DNA of 64,000 nucleotides from positions 12,844,001 through 12,908,000 of the forward strand of contig NC_087095.1 in assembly GCF_963855985.1 (NCBI RefSeq), written 5' to 3'. The stretch's first letter is position 1, and each line of letters starts with the position of its first letter. Source of the stretch: Ostrinia nubilalis (taxonomy: Eukaryota > Arthropoda > Insecta > Lepidoptera > Crambidae). The notes under the pieces are model-generated. The model ran no database searches. It saw nothing but the letters and a program-made list of their open reading frames with translations, and was not told the origin of the DNA. Of this stretch, positions 13,301 to 23,734 are shown in pieces. Made by a program: the position numbers and the translations under genes.

Positions 13301-13477
13301 TTTGATTTAATTATAATATTGATATTACGTACATTGAAAAATAATAATCACTTGATAATGATTACTAACATTAGCATTTAAGGTGTGTTTACTAACCACA
13401 CTATGAACTATGAGTTGTTCGAAATAAAAACTTTTTATTTTTTATTTTTTTTTAATTTATTTTTTTTTATTTAAAAA
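10380..13477 (+). mobile_element. Non-LTR retrotransposon (LINE), 5'-truncated
   Basis: This ~3.1 kb insertion holds one long endonuclease plus reverse transcriptase frame, followed by a ~330 bp AT-rich 3' region rich in tttattttt and ttgattt runs. It splits the third unit of the ~420 bp tandem array: the unit stops at aacaacttgatgata and resumes after the element at acgcggtcgtacag. There is no ORF1, and the first endonuclease motif is missing, so it is 5'-truncated. The clade cannot be fixed by eye; the domain order fits the CR1/Jockey-like assemblage. Confidence 0.85.
10440..13148 (+). CDS. LINE endonuclease/reverse transcriptase (ORF2-like)
   Basis: The 902-residue frame encodes an APE-type endonuclease followed by a reverse transcriptase, the enzymes for target-primed reverse transcription. 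Endonuclease signatures are QETW (residues 9-12), GDFN (D about 127) and SDH (202-204). The reverse transcriptase has FLDLSKAFD (Asp about 590) and YADD (688-691). The frame stays open upstream to 10380, and those codons (NCKSVKRSIDNVRDIC before the first Met) match the usual N-terminal part of such endonucleases. The Met at 10440 is therefore internal, and the real N-terminus and ORF1 are lost. The frame is free of stops, so the insertion is probably young. It is annotated as a retroelement, not a host gene. Confidence 0.9.
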   Translation: MNSDVVALQETWLLPHDIPFLGSISNDFEFTGNSAVDTSAGLLRGRPYGGVAILWRKGIFQEVTILECNSNRLAAIRVRSGDRFIIIFSVYMPTDSHENLPLFTEVLSEISAVMEGDNIECMYALGDFNAHPNELFYNELVNFCLDQSWIMADVENLGLQSDAYTFTSEAHGSRRWLDHCVVSVSAYQTILDVTISEEFYVSDHLPLHVKCNLTVIRPKSVLQNRLCNSVLWGERKEVQIKAYRNLCNERLRDIDFPPEFVECSHGHCNLAEHKLILDNMYYEIVCILGSAASETKSACSVGNHKKKNLCGWNYHVRSAHREARLRFKIWAQSNRPSSGLIYEEMHKSRKIFKSRLKWCQNNQEQIKMEILAQHRSSNNFKKFWKETGKHDLKAGLPVSVGGKTDALEIANMFREHFSVKSPLGPPGLPGAGPGCRRGERSLTCFTAAQVRSAVRRMGGGKSPGHDGLSIEHLRYAGFHLPRVLSMFFTLCVSHSYLPHDLMKTIVVPIVKNKTVDISDRGNYRPISLATTIAKIFDSLLDSCLNNHLGLHDAQFGFRPGLSTECAIAGLKHAVKYYTDRRTPVHACFLDLSKAFDLVSYDTLWNKLRGRHLPEEILNIFQYWYANQTNVVKWANVCSDAYKLECGVRQGGLTSPKLFNLYVNDLIVELSSMRVGCRIDGVSINNISYADDMVLLGPTGSSIAKMLRVCEGYAAAHGLLYNVKKTEYMVFGAFGGSRDDPPTITLNGLNIKRVTKFKYLGHLLTDDLKDDVDIERERRALAVRGNMLIRRFSRCNDEVKITLFKAYCQIFYTGSLWVNHTKKSLDTLRIQYNNVFRMLLGLPRFCSASGMFACHNVDGFQAIIRKKTASLINRLRASSNSILMTLANRYTSPIWKCLVLRVI

Positions 13478-13527
13478 CGCGGTCGTACAGCGTATTTTTT
13501 AGGGTAATTTCGACGGGTTTTTCCAGT

Positions 13528-13597
13528 GTCTAAGTAGCTCAGTTGGAAGAGCAGTCGCCCGGCAAGTGAAGTCGTGGGTTCGATTCCCGCCTTAGGC
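13528..13597 (+). other. tRNA-like sequence (tRNA-derived SINE head or pseudo-tRNA)
   Basis: The 70-nt block folds mostly as a tRNA. It has a 7-bp acceptor stem (gtctaag/cttaggc, one G-U), a D-stem gctc/gagc, and a T-arm gtggg-ttcgatt-cccgc. Both pol III boxes are present (tagctcagttgg and ggttcgattcc). The anticodon arm is poor: one mismatch, C instead of U at position 33, and a variable region about two bases short. A working tRNA is therefore unlikely; a tRNA-derived repeat is the better reading. Confidence 0.6.
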
Positions 13598-13714
13598 CTA
13601 GTTAAATTTTTTCAAGTTGTTTATTTATAAAAATATTTTTAAGCTAGACTTGACTCACATTATAGTCGATAGATTGATAGGAGGCTAATATATGGCTCTT
13701 CTCTATAATATGTT

Positions 13715-13850
13715 CAAAACAAAAGTCGCCGTGATGGGCAAAGGCTTCCTTCATAGACTTCCAGAACGACCGGTTCTCCGCTGTTCTCATCTAGGTGTTT
13801 CATACTACCTTCACCAGATCGTCGGTCCACCGAGGAGGCCTGCTCACTCT
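13715..13850 (-). mobile_element. RTE LINE 3' fragment, antisense
   Basis: Read on the minus strand this gives RTE C-terminal sequence: RWTDDLVKV, then a stop, then RTAENRSFWKSMKEAF. It is the same domain as at 6975-7255 and 46257-46416. Stops and truncation make it a dead fragment. The 117-codon plus-strand frame starting at 13692 is its antisense shadow fused to the next repeat. Confidence 0.7.
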
Positions 13851-13886
13851 TCGCTTTCCTTTCTTTTTACTACTGAAAAAAGTCAG

Positions 13887-14045
13887 TCTATTATATCTAT
13901 AAAAGCGAAAGGTCATCGATTGACTGACTCACTCATAACGAAATCTCAGAAACTACAAGTGCTCACTAAGACGGGATTTTGCAAAATTCAACCCCTAAGG
14001 GAGTCAAACGGTATCCACGCGTACGAAAGCGCGGGCGGCCGTTAG
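13887..14045 (+). mobile_element. Helitron-like (Lep1-related) fragment
   Basis: It starts tctattatatctataaaagcg and ends in gcgggcggccgttag, the layout of Lepidopteran short Helitron-like repeats (TC start, AT-rich head with aaagcgaaag, GC-rich 3' hairpin). The last four bases (TTAG) differ from the usual CTAG, so the assignment is less secure than for 57556-57766. Confidence 0.5.
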
Positions 14046-14710
14046 TTAATAATAAAATTCACACAAAAGTAACTAATGAATGAAAAACCGCGAACGCCAA
14101 TAAACTAGTTAAGTGGAATAAGCAATAACCGCGTAAATTGAATTCCTACCAATGGCGATTATGTAAAACGCTTATTTTACAAAATGCACCCACAATGCAA
14201 TATCGAAGAGCAGATTCTAACATAATTTCATGGGCTAGTACACTTTTGTTATATGATATCAGAGCGGAGTGTAAAGTTTGCTGGAAGCGTCATATTTTAT
14301 GGAGTTTTTTTGGACCGTAGGCACGTGGGATCAACTCCCTATAATTAGTACGTCCTCTATTCTTTACCAGTCATGGTATAAGTACTGACTAGATACATAT
14401 ATGTAGAAATTGACTTCTAAAAGACAACTGGCAACTTTTTGATGAAAAAGCTCGAGATTGTGCTTTTATAAACTTTTAAAGCGCTTTTAACGGGCTGCCG
14501 TTGGCTGAAATGATAATACGTAATAAATGTAATTTGCTATGTCTGTTTTGGACTTCATGAGTAAATTTTATTAAAATAAATAATAAGTTTTTCTTTTTCA
14601 TATAAAAAGTTGGGTTAGTTAACTAATTTTATCACTCAAGAATAGCTGAATCGTTCATTAAAGCTCTTTGATTGAATTGATCTTTGATGATTTGTTAAAA
14701 TATCGAGATT

Positions 14711-14757
14711 CAGCAGTGGACGTCCTATGGCTGAAATGATGATGATGATGATGATGA
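14711..14757 (+). mobile_element. RTE LINE extreme 3' end
   Basis: Contains cagcagtggacgtcctatgg and the stop ctga, followed by (atg)n. Only the last ~10 codons and the microsatellite tail are present. Confidence 0.7.
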
Positions 14758-14769
14758 ATTAGTCCATAC

Positions 14770-14815
14770 ACAGAGCATGGAAGAGCCGTAGGAGCGCGGC
14801 GATTCCATGCTCTGT
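14770..14815. repeat. Short perfect hairpin
   Basis: The 13-bp arms acagagcatggaa (14770-14782) and ttccatgctctgt (14803-14815) are exact reverse complements around a GC-rich 20-nt loop. No gene is nearby. It could be the remnant of a small inverted-repeat element. Confidence 0.6.
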
Positions 14816-14890
14816 GAGTCCATATTTTTATGACCGCATCATTTCGCGCTAGAAAATCCCTAGCGCATACGTCCTGTTCAATGAAATCAA

Positions 14891-15050
14891 AAATATATCA
14901 TCACTTCACTTTGATAATTTCCAACCGACTCGTCTCGCGTCGTACTTATTATAAACACTCGGCACTTTTATGAATTACGCTGCGTTGTCGAGCGAGCGGA
15001 AAACTAGATCGGATAATCTAGTGATGTAGCCTATCCCGAATATATTATAA
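14891..15050 (+). repeat. Direct repeat, copy 1 (flanks fold-back element)
   Basis: Contains cactttgataatttccaacc, ttgtcgagcgagcgg and tcggataatctagtgat in the same order as the copy at 15762-15897. Confidence 0.7.
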
Positions 15051-15224
15051 TGAATGACTGCCATCAATAATAATAAAAGAAATTAATAGTTTGAAAATCT
15101 AAAAACTCACTTTTAATTACTACCAGCACTAAAAGAACAAAAATAATCAGACCCTGGACATCATCTAGCATTAAAGTGCTCGTAAAGACAAATCCAACGA
15201 ACCTAAACTCGATGAGTTTAAGAC

Positions 15225-15535
15225 ATAATTTTTATAAAATTTTATAAAAAAAAAACCGACTCCAAAAAACCTAATACTAAAAAGTAGAAAAATAATTACT
15301 AATTACCTACTTATTTATTAGGACGAATTATTAAGGTGCAGGCAAACTTTACATGTTTCATAATCTTGGCACCGACTCCAGAAGTATCAATCATGGTATA
15401 CCTACCTACATAAATATTAATAATTCGTCCTAATAAATAAGTAGGTAATTAGTAATTATTTTTCTACTTTTTAGTATTACGTTTTTTGGAATCGGTTTTA
15501 TTTTTTTTTATAAAATTTTACTTATTTCTTGCTTT
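15225..15535. mobile_element. Fold-back element with ~105 bp arms
   Basis: The left arm (about 15225-15332) and right arm (about 15419-15535) are nearly exact reverse complements. Both carry ccgactcc/ggaatcgg, the tagaaaaataattac block and the ctacttatttattagg block. They are separated by an ~86 bp spacer. No coding capacity is visible. This is a non-autonomous DNA transposon or MITE. Confidence 0.85.
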
Positions 15536-15599
15536 TTAGTTAACTAATTATTACCTTGATGTTACCACTGAAGGTAGGCAGTACATTGAGACCAAAAAA

Positions 15600-15712
15600 A
15601 ATTGGTTCATAATCGGCGGAGATATCGCGTAACAAACATAGAAAAAAAAAAAAAAACATACGGGTCGAATTGAGAACCTCCTCCTTTTTTGAAGTCGGTT
15701 AAAAATAAAATC
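15600..15712. mobile_element. MITE end (gaacctcctcctt...gaagtcggtt)
   Basis: An A-run followed by catacgggtcgaattgagaa and cctcctccttttttgaagtc. The same terminal block recurs at 45322-45384, which shows a dispersed family. Only one end is recognisable. It may be the far end of the fold-back element at 15225, whose left arm carries a related aaccgactcc. Confidence 0.55.
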
Positions 15713-15761
15713 CTTAGCTCTTACTCCTGCCTGGTTTTAATATAATTTTATTCAAAAAATA

Positions 15762-15897
15762 TAATATCATGATTTATCACTTTGATAATTTCCAACCGAC
15801 TTGCCTCGCACTTCCAGTAATTACATTGCGTTGTCGAGCGAGCGGAAAACTAGGTCGGATAATCTAGTGATCTAGCCTATCTGGCTCTCGAATATTG
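15762..15897 (+). repeat. Direct repeat, copy 2
   Basis: Second copy of the block at 14891-15050, with tttgataatttccaaccgac, attgcgttgtcgagcgagcg and cggataatctagtgatctag. It carries an internal deletion and several substitutions. Confidence 0.7.
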
Positions 15898-16014
15898 CTA
15901 TTCTATAGGCTTCCATTTTTAAATTGGTGTAAGTAGACTTTTTATTAGGTCGGACCTTTATTCCAATACTGAGTGGATTGACGTCGATGGTTTCAGGACA
16001 ATATTGTGATTCTC

Positions 16015-16122
16015 TAAGGCTGAGTTGCACCATTGTTTTAACCGTAACAATAACATTGCTTTTTGTATGGAGTTTCACAGATTTTTGACGTTGTACAAGT
16101 AAAATGGCGCAACTCAGCCTAA
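16015..16122. mobile_element. MITE, ggctgagttgcaccat family (copy 1)
   Basis: The ~108 bp element begins aaggctgagttgcacc and ends ggcgcaactcagcctt. Its interior contains tttttgtatggagtttcaca. The same family occurs at 25468-25592 and 39433-39556. Confidence 0.85.
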
Positions 16123-17316
16123 GGGCCACTATTTCAATTCTTATTTAACTCAAGTATTACTTGCGTAGAATAATAATGTACCTACTTCGTGTAATAGTCA
16201 AACTGTTACTAATGGTTAAAATGAAAACTAAAAGTTATTTAATCATGGTTTAAAAGACAAAAACTACATATGTACGTGCCTCCACTTCACCTAATTTTGT
16301 GATTAATATTACCTAGTCTAACAATTTTTGTCAAATAGCTCCTGTGAATCAAGTCTAGGGATTTTTCTAAATAACCCGAACAAGAATCAAACCTAGGATC
16401 CAAACTTGTCCCCATACATTTTGCAAGTCTCGAACAAAACGAACGTCTCCTATTTCTCACAAAAACATGATTAGGTGCTTAAATTGCTAATATTACTTTT
16501 ATATTCTTCATTTCAGGTCCCATCCTCAGACACAAAGCGTCCACTTATAAGCTCATCAAAATTATAATGAGTTTTTGTATATTATCCAAGTTTGATTGAT
16601 TTAAAACGCTATTTATTCCAATAATGACTTCTGCGAGGAAAATTAATTATTTGGACTACAAAACGAGAAGTCATTTCATGAAGCTCTGATTGGTCGTTGA
16701 TTAATTCATTTCATTAAAAGCTATCTTCGTCGATAAAATCCAATAAACTTATTGAGTCTTCATAGCTCCATAATGAATAAAAACTCCGCTGCGGTATTCG
16801 TTTAATTTTACAAATTGCACTGAAACGGTACTAAAGTATGTTAAACCATAAATAGACATTTCTTTACTTCGCACTACCTACTTCAATATTTATTACTCAA
16901 GGCACTCTGAATGAATCCACGTTATACATCACTCGATTACCACCCGCTGTTACCTCGTATTGCTTTTATAAACTTTATTTATTTCCTTTACAAACACAGT
17001 TCATTTTTCAATAGAACGGACCCTCAAAAACACGGCCCAAATTCATTAATGAACTGCGTTCGAACGTAAACATCTTTGTGTAAAAAACAAACAACTATCA
17101 ATCTATTAATGGGCATCACGTGGTGGCGTTAATCGGTGTTATGCGCACCTATGAATTGAAGCGATTATAGTACAAAATGTCAAAAAGCAAAAGCTCGGTG
17201 GACTAGGGGCGGCGACCGCGGTTAGGAGGGGAAAGTGGGGAGAAGGGGAGCAATGCCGCCAGTCACTCGCCGTCCGCCGCGCCGCGAGCACGCCTGTGAT
17301 GCGCGACGCCTGACGA
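16123..17316. promoter_or_regulatory. Upstream region of the SAM-domain gene
   Basis: AT-rich DNA changes to GC-rich DNA from about 17190. An E-box-like CACGTG lies at 17117-17122. No TATA box at a convincing distance is seen and the transcription start is unknown. An in-frame stop (tga at 17297) precedes the chosen start codon. Everything before about 17100 is unremarkable. Confidence 0.35.
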
Positions 17317-17317
17317 C

Positions 17318-17779
17318 ATGGCCTCGTCCGCGACCGGTAACATCGTCGTCGAGTGGCTGCGATCTCTCCACTTGGGACAGTACGCGGAGAGTTTCATCGA
17401 CAATGGCTACGACGACTTGGAAATATGCAAGCAAGTCGGCGAGCCGGATTTGGACGCGATCGGCGTCCTCAACCCGGCACACCGGCAGAGGCTGCTGCAC
17501 TCTGTCAGAACTTTGAGGGAAGAAGGTGCAGCGGCGGTTTACTTTACTTTGGAGGAAGCAGCCGCGGCTAGAGACCCTTGCCGATGCGAGGAGGAAGCCC
17601 GCAAGGAGCAGGCGACTGTTTCAGTGGAACCGGCGAAGTATGCCGACGAGTATGAAGAAGGGAAGGCTGAGTTGGTGAAGATTCCGCGTATGCAGCTGAA
17701 GCGTCTTCTCCGCGAGCGCCTGGCTCAGGACGGGATCCGTCTGAGCCTGCAGCCGTACTCCACCACGGTCAGTGCTTAG
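17318..17779 (+). CDS. SAM-domain protein, SAMD5/SASH1-like
   Basis: The 153-residue frame carries an N-terminal sterile alpha motif (about residues 7-66, with VEWLRSLHLGQYAESF, NGYDDLEICKQVG and DLDAIGVL), a fold that mediates protein-protein oligomerisation. A charged linker follows, then a C-terminal basic block (QLKRLLRERLAQDGIRLS, then QPYS). As recalled, vertebrate SAMD5 has the same SAM domain, a YFTLE segment, and a matching block ending DGIHLSKPPYS; it is about 173 residues long. The Met at 17318 is preceded by a good Kozak context and by an in-frame stop at 17297. The frame ends TTVSA-stop, but acg|gtcagt at about 17768 could be a splice donor, so the true C-terminus may lie in a downstream exon. 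It is likely a cytoplasmic adaptor. It is GC-rich compared with its surroundings. Confidence 0.85.
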   Translation: MASSATGNIVVEWLRSLHLGQYAESFIDNGYDDLEICKQVGEPDLDAIGVLNPAHRQRLLHSVRTLREEGAAAVYFTLEEAAAARDPCRCEEEARKEQATVSVEPAKYADEYEEGKAELVKIPRMQLKRLLRERLAQDGIRLSLQPYSTTVSA

Positions 17780-20700
17780 CCCAAACCGGGTAGTGATTCT
17801 CGCGGTGACACGTGACGTGAAAGTGAAGTTTTGGTCATGAATGAGTTTGTGTGGTGATGCCGCGTAGAAACACTGCCTGCGTATTGTTATTTCTTTTGAA
17901 TAAGGCTGTGTGTGGTACGGCCGTCGTCGGTCGCCCCAGGCGGATCGCTTCTCGAGACGTGTTGCCATAAAGTTTGTTGCGTGCGTGATTTCCCTTGAGA
18001 TGAGGAGTTTGCGCGCCTTCCTGTCGTGAGAAGATTGTAATCGCGTGCCTCCCGGCTCTAAATTGGGTTTTACGATAAATCGCGTAACCTGTTCCAGCTC
18101 CCTGAGGCGTTAATTAGTAATACAACTTGTTCCGACATGAAACAAAGATCTCAATCCCCGAAACTGATTACAAGTTTTACGGGTCATTCGTGGTTTGCTA
18201 ATGATCTCGAAAGGAAAGCAGTAATAAGGTGTATTTACTTCAGTACCTTTAAGATTCATATCACGTACAGAATATAAGTATGTATGCATATGCCTCAACG
18301 TTCCTTTAAAACATTTCAGTACAAGTTTTCTTGAACTTTCTTGTGAGTTTGAATACAAACTTGGTGCATTGCAACTTGGTAACCCATTTATTGTAAAGTT
18401 CCTAATGAATCCAAAAAAATTCAAATTTTTAAAGTTGATTTGATTTAGGATTAGGTAATTCTTAGCCATCAACCATAAACTTTAGTAACACTTGAGTCTG
18501 ATTTGATTTTGATAAGAACACAAGTTCATTACCGCCCATAAAAGCAAAAGATGTATGACAAGAAGTGACATTTGGTAATCAAGACAAATGAACACCGTTT
18601 TTAAAAATCCCACCTTATAATTTTACTGTTATCGTCTTACTTTTTTTTGGTCTGCCGAAAATAATAAACCATTTTTTTAACAATAGGTATCATAAAAACT
18701 TTACAAAACTTTGTAAGCAATTGCTTTCTATAGTAGCCGATCCTAAACCTTAGATTAGTCGGTAGAAACTTGCCCGTTATTTGCATAATTGCTCAGGAAT
18801 TCCATCTTTACATTTTTTTCCAAGATTCCTTCCAAGAAAATATTGCGTGCTGGAATTTTGTTTTATCTTTCATTAATATCCTTCAGGGCTAAGGAAGAAA
18901 ATTTTCAATATAGAAATAACAAGTATTTTAGTTATTTGGTGATGGTGAACTACTCGTATCTAATAATGTAGATATTTTGTGAACTAAAGTAACTACGAAG
19001 CAATTAGAGTTTTAAATATACCTACATTTATACAGTTTTTTGATTTCACTATAAAACTTTTGATTACTTCGAATGTGAGGTTGGCTCATACAGTCTCTAA
19101 TACCAGGGTTTTAACCGCAGTAATTACATACTATTCAGTAGAAGCAAAAGACTATAAAGTATCAAAAAGTTTAATGTCTTCATCGACCTCACTCACACCT
19201 CCCAAAATGTAGTATTCATACCGCAACATTTTCATCGTATGGGCGGAAGTGCTTAGTTGATATTTTAATTGAGGTGTTATTAATTATTACGCTGGGTAGT
19301 GATTAAGAGGGAGGGAGGGCACGCCCTCTGACGTGTAAAATGTATCCGACATTTGTCTGACTACACGCTACTCGAAGGATCAAAGGATTGGAGTCGTCGG
19401 TTGACTCGGTGCTAGTAGGATTCGTCGTAGGATATTCCTGTAAATAGAATTGGAGCTAGGATTTGAGACAAAGTGACTTAAGTGCCCGATTACCTTTTGC
19501 TACGATTCGTAGAAAATACGGAGTTGTATCTGCAGTTGGAATAATTGTAGGTACCAACAAAGAACGATGTAAATAGGAAAATAATATTCCACAAAGTAAA
19601 AAAAACGACTAACTCCTAACTGTATACCTACTCAATATTCACCTTGTATTCTTATCGGCCAACGATTAATCGTATCAGTAAGTAAATAAAACGTCATTTC
19701 CAGAAATAATAGTGATATGACTAATACTCTTAAAACATTTTTCTATTCCGAAGTCAACGTAAATACCCAAACCATTTACATTCCCGATACTGTGTCCACG
19801 AAACACATTACCAATACAATTTTACTGCCTCTCAAGCATAGAACCACAAAATACTTAGCTAACCTTCCGCGTACTCCTCGCTTTTTACTACTTGCAGAAA
19901 TTCTTTGTTTCCAACCTCGCACAATGCACTGTTTCTAGTAATCCCACTAACAAGTGGCTGGAAATGGAATGCCACAATGGACAGCATAATGCACTGTAAC
20001 TCAAAAGCTTTCTAAAATAAAATTTTACCTCACCAATATTACCGGAGAGCCCAGCGTTTAGAACTAGACTCGTAAAAGTAACAGCTGCACAATATTTCAA
20101 ACTAAATGGATTCTGTTTTTTTCAATTACTCATACTATTACGCTTCTATATCGGATTGGAGCGATGAGCCTTCCGTAATTACCTGTGATGATTTTTTACC
20201 GGTTTTGGTCCCCATGTTGAAACCTGTTCGGGCTCGAGTGCGCTAAGAATCCACATCGAGCAGTCGCTCGCTGCTCGGCAAAAAAACAATCTAAGAAAGC
20301 CACTGGCATCACAAACGTCCGACGCCCTTGAGAACACCAAATATTTACACAGTAAACTTTGCTGCACACTAAATCTGTTTATCGGGGAGAAATTTTGCAT
20401 CTGCGTCACATTACTCAATGGAATTAACCGTGAAAATTTCCCCAATTCCATCATTTTGAACGCGGTGACGTTTATCCCATTAATGTCCCCATTAGTATCA
20501 ATTTCGCCGTTATTAATCGAACGTGCCGTCACAATTAAATTATTTCAATGTTCACTACGGCCGTTTGTATTGTGTGATCGATACACCCCCGTGTCTACCT
20601 GGTTCTATCCCCGTTCGCAGCTCAAACAATGGTCGCCGGCAGATTTTTTTCTGAGCCATTTGTGAGGCGATTACCACCGGAACTGTGTACAAAGGCGCTG

Positions 20701-23033
20701 ACAAAATTTGTCGGGGTATCAGTATCGTAGTTCCGACTAATAGGCTAATATTTATGTTTTGTTGCGACCCATTGTGTCGGGAACATCCGCTCCCTGTCAG
20801 TGATGTACGTTGCCAATTTCTAAGGCAGGATCCGAGGTCACGGTCAGCCCAATAAAGATAACTGGAACGCCGTCTTTTGTTACGTATTCGTCGACGCCTT
20901 TGTGTGCACATACCTCTTTAGCTATTGCTAATTTTATTAGAGGGGTGGTGAGTAGCGGATGTAGCGGATTCTATCGATATTATCGCCTCTCAACGGATCT
21001 TGTTTCGTTTCCAATACCGACTTGTAGCACTATTATTGGTTGGGAATTACTGGCTTGTGAGTTAATGGCTTCTAGATTGAACTTTGGATAAACTGTATGA
21101 ATAATTTTGAACCATAAATGTAATTAAGAGTTTTGTAATTTTTGATCTCGTAATTCGAAATCGTATTTGACAATGCCGACAAGTCATAAAGCGTAAAAAT
21201 ATTTTAATTAACCAACCAACTGGTACCAAACAAAATGTACGTATTGACATCATTATACAAGATAAAGATATATCCGAAGCTTAAAGTAGCAAGTTCTTAA
21301 AAGGCACGGCTTTTTATCGTGTCCACTCACAGATACACCGATATGGGACGGTTTAAATACCGCGCATATTTTAATGGAGGTAAAACAGATATTATGTATA
21401 TAAAAAAGATATTAATGTCTTGACATTAGACTTCGCCTTAATCGGTAAAAAGCGGTCTCGATATCGTATGGGAGCGGTATTTCAAAGGTTTTTTAATCAA
21501 TGTTTTTAATATTTTGTTTGAGGTTTCGTTGCGGCGAATTTATCTTCTCAATGTTAAGTTTTATGGATGATTTGAATTGATAATGCAAGTTTTAGACATA
21601 AATCTGTGGATTGATTAATTTACAATTATTTAATTTATTGATTTCTTGACTAAATTACTACCACGGGAGAACGACTTTTAAGCCACTGATGGCGGGGATT
21701 TTAAAAACAATCAGTTCTATTTTGATAATTTGATAGAAATAGCTATAAAAATTCTATAAAATGATTACCTACCTAGGTATTTATAATGCATAAATGGTTT
21801 CTAATCAAACTATGTTATTATTCCAGAATAGTAAAAGTATACAGCTTAATAAATAAATACTATAACTTTTCTTACAGCTTTTTCATAAAGCTTAGCTCAA
21901 ATAATGTACTAAAAATATATATATTTAACGAGATATTAATTTAATAAATCAATGACCCCGGCATTTTTAAGTTTTGACCCCACTCACATCTAAATTGAAA
22001 TCTATTTTTGAATACAAATGACATTAATTAGCATGCACGAGCATTGTGCACGTCACTTTGACCGTCATAATATTTGTTTGAATTAAAATTGTGCTTCTAC
22101 ACAAAAGCTTGTTTACTTAAGCTAAATATTAGCTTGGGTGGGTTTTTATACCTGCTTCTCTGGACCTTAACGGTTACATTTAATTTAAACCTTAATTAAT
22201 ACAGTTAAAGCTCACATTTGTTTAGATATGCAACTACGGAGTACGGAGAATAGCAGCGTATCTTGTACGGTCAACAGAAATAAGTCCGATTGGTTTTCAT
22301 CGTTGCTATTTTATGATCTTAGTTGACATTTTGCTGTCTGTATTTAGTAAAATTACTATTAAAACGGAAATTATAATACGTTTTTTTTATTCTCACTATA
22401 TTCAAACGCGCAGAAAGCTCGCAGTATTTTATGAGATCCTGGTACAAAATAACTGTGGGAAACAAACAAAACAATACAATGTTGTAAATCAATTTAGACT
22501 TCACACTTATAAATGTATGTTAACTGCACATCTAATAGAATGGTCTCTCAAGACTTGTGTAGGTACATACTTATCAATTTCTACATACAATAAAACGTCT
22601 TAATCTTTTACTGCTTTATGTGCTCCTTTTAGAAATAATAACTCTTGAGACGCTATTATTAATAAGAAACAAAACAAATTATAAAGTTATTTCGGGTGAA
22701 TAAGACTTCATTGTTATTATTACAATAGCCTTAAAAGTTTTGGATTACCTTTCCGAAAGAAAATTCTTAATTGTAACTGATATTAAAATTAAAGAAGCCT
22801 GTTACTGATATTTAAAAATTGTAACTTCCAAAGAGAAAGGTAAAAACTTCTTAATGAATTTTACTTAGTTCGTCTTTCGTTACTTATCAAATTACTTGTA
22901 ATTAATTTTAATTAAGACGGTAATATTATCTACAATGATGATTCTAGCTTTGTTGTAGCCACGAAATTCGCGTATCTAGACTAAGTATTACGTGATTTAG
23001 GAGTTATTTTAGGTATAGTTGTTGCAACTTACG
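17780..23033. other. 3' flank or intron, no further exon seen
   Basis: GC-rich sequence continues to about 18080, then becomes AT-rich. Several short open frames occur (for example minus-strand frames at 18110-18472 and 20179-20911), but none shows a domain. If the SAM gene is spliced after residue 150, this is intron. The block at 20160-20930 is noticeably less AT-rich than its surroundings. Confidence 0.4.
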
Positions 23034-23276
23034 AAGGCGAGTGAGCTTTACTGGTGTGTACATGTACACACGGCCACACTGTTAACTATCCATTTCCGTT
23101 TTTGCTCTTGCTCTCATCTAATGGTGATTCTTTGCGATAGAACGTGACGACATGACAAGCAATGGATAGTTAACACTGTTGCCGATGGTACATGCACATA
23201 ACGATAGTGCAATGTCTATCAAAACTTTTGAAAACGAACAGTAGCGAGCCACCACTCACGTAAAGCTCACACGCCT
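23034..23276. mobile_element. Fold-back MITE, ~240 bp
   Basis: Outer ends aggcgagtgagctttac and gtaaagctcacacgcct are inverted. Farther in, gttaactatccatt (about 23082) pairs with aatggatagttaac (about 23160). It has no open frame. TIRs with a matching second inner arm fit a MITE. Confidence 0.75.
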
Positions 23277-23734
23277 ATCTAGTAACTTATTTTTCTTTTA
23301 ACTATAAAATGAATAAAAGTCGCTTGAATTTTATAGCACACTGCATTATGTCTGTATATCACAAGATTAAGTTATAAAAACATAAAATAAGATCTCTAAT
23401 AAAAACCCACTTCGTGGAATGAGAGAATTCAATGACTTCACAGGTATGCTTCCAAAATATCAGATTTCTCCAGATAAAAATACTGATAAGGTAAAATACG
23501 TAAACATTATTAGCTTATGGTAAAAGCTCAGCTATTTATTTACATTTTAAGTATGAACTCATTTGTATAATTAATGATCAAAATGATGTATTTTGATGAA
23601 ACTATTTCACTTCACGACGGAAACGAGTTTAATTTGATAGAAACTTTTATAAAGAACTTCATGGATTGTTGAAAGATAAACGTTTCCAAGAGTAGGGGTT
23701 GGTGACAAATGTATTCTACTCTGCCGTCACCACA

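Noticed and set aside
17222..17516. 92-93 codon frames on both strands at the start of the SAM gene
   Set aside because: GC-rich shadow frames; only the 17318 frame has a recognisable domain.
18110..18472. 120-codon minus-strand frame
   Set aside because: AT-driven composition, no domain, no supporting context.
20179..20911. Two overlapping minus-strand frames of 117-118 codons
   Set aside because: No domain or consistent composition; the region is only somewhat less AT-rich. It may be conserved non-coding DNA, but this cannot be shown here.
22860..22925. Cluster of taatta-type homeodomain-like sites
   Set aside because: Expected by chance in such AT-rich DNA.
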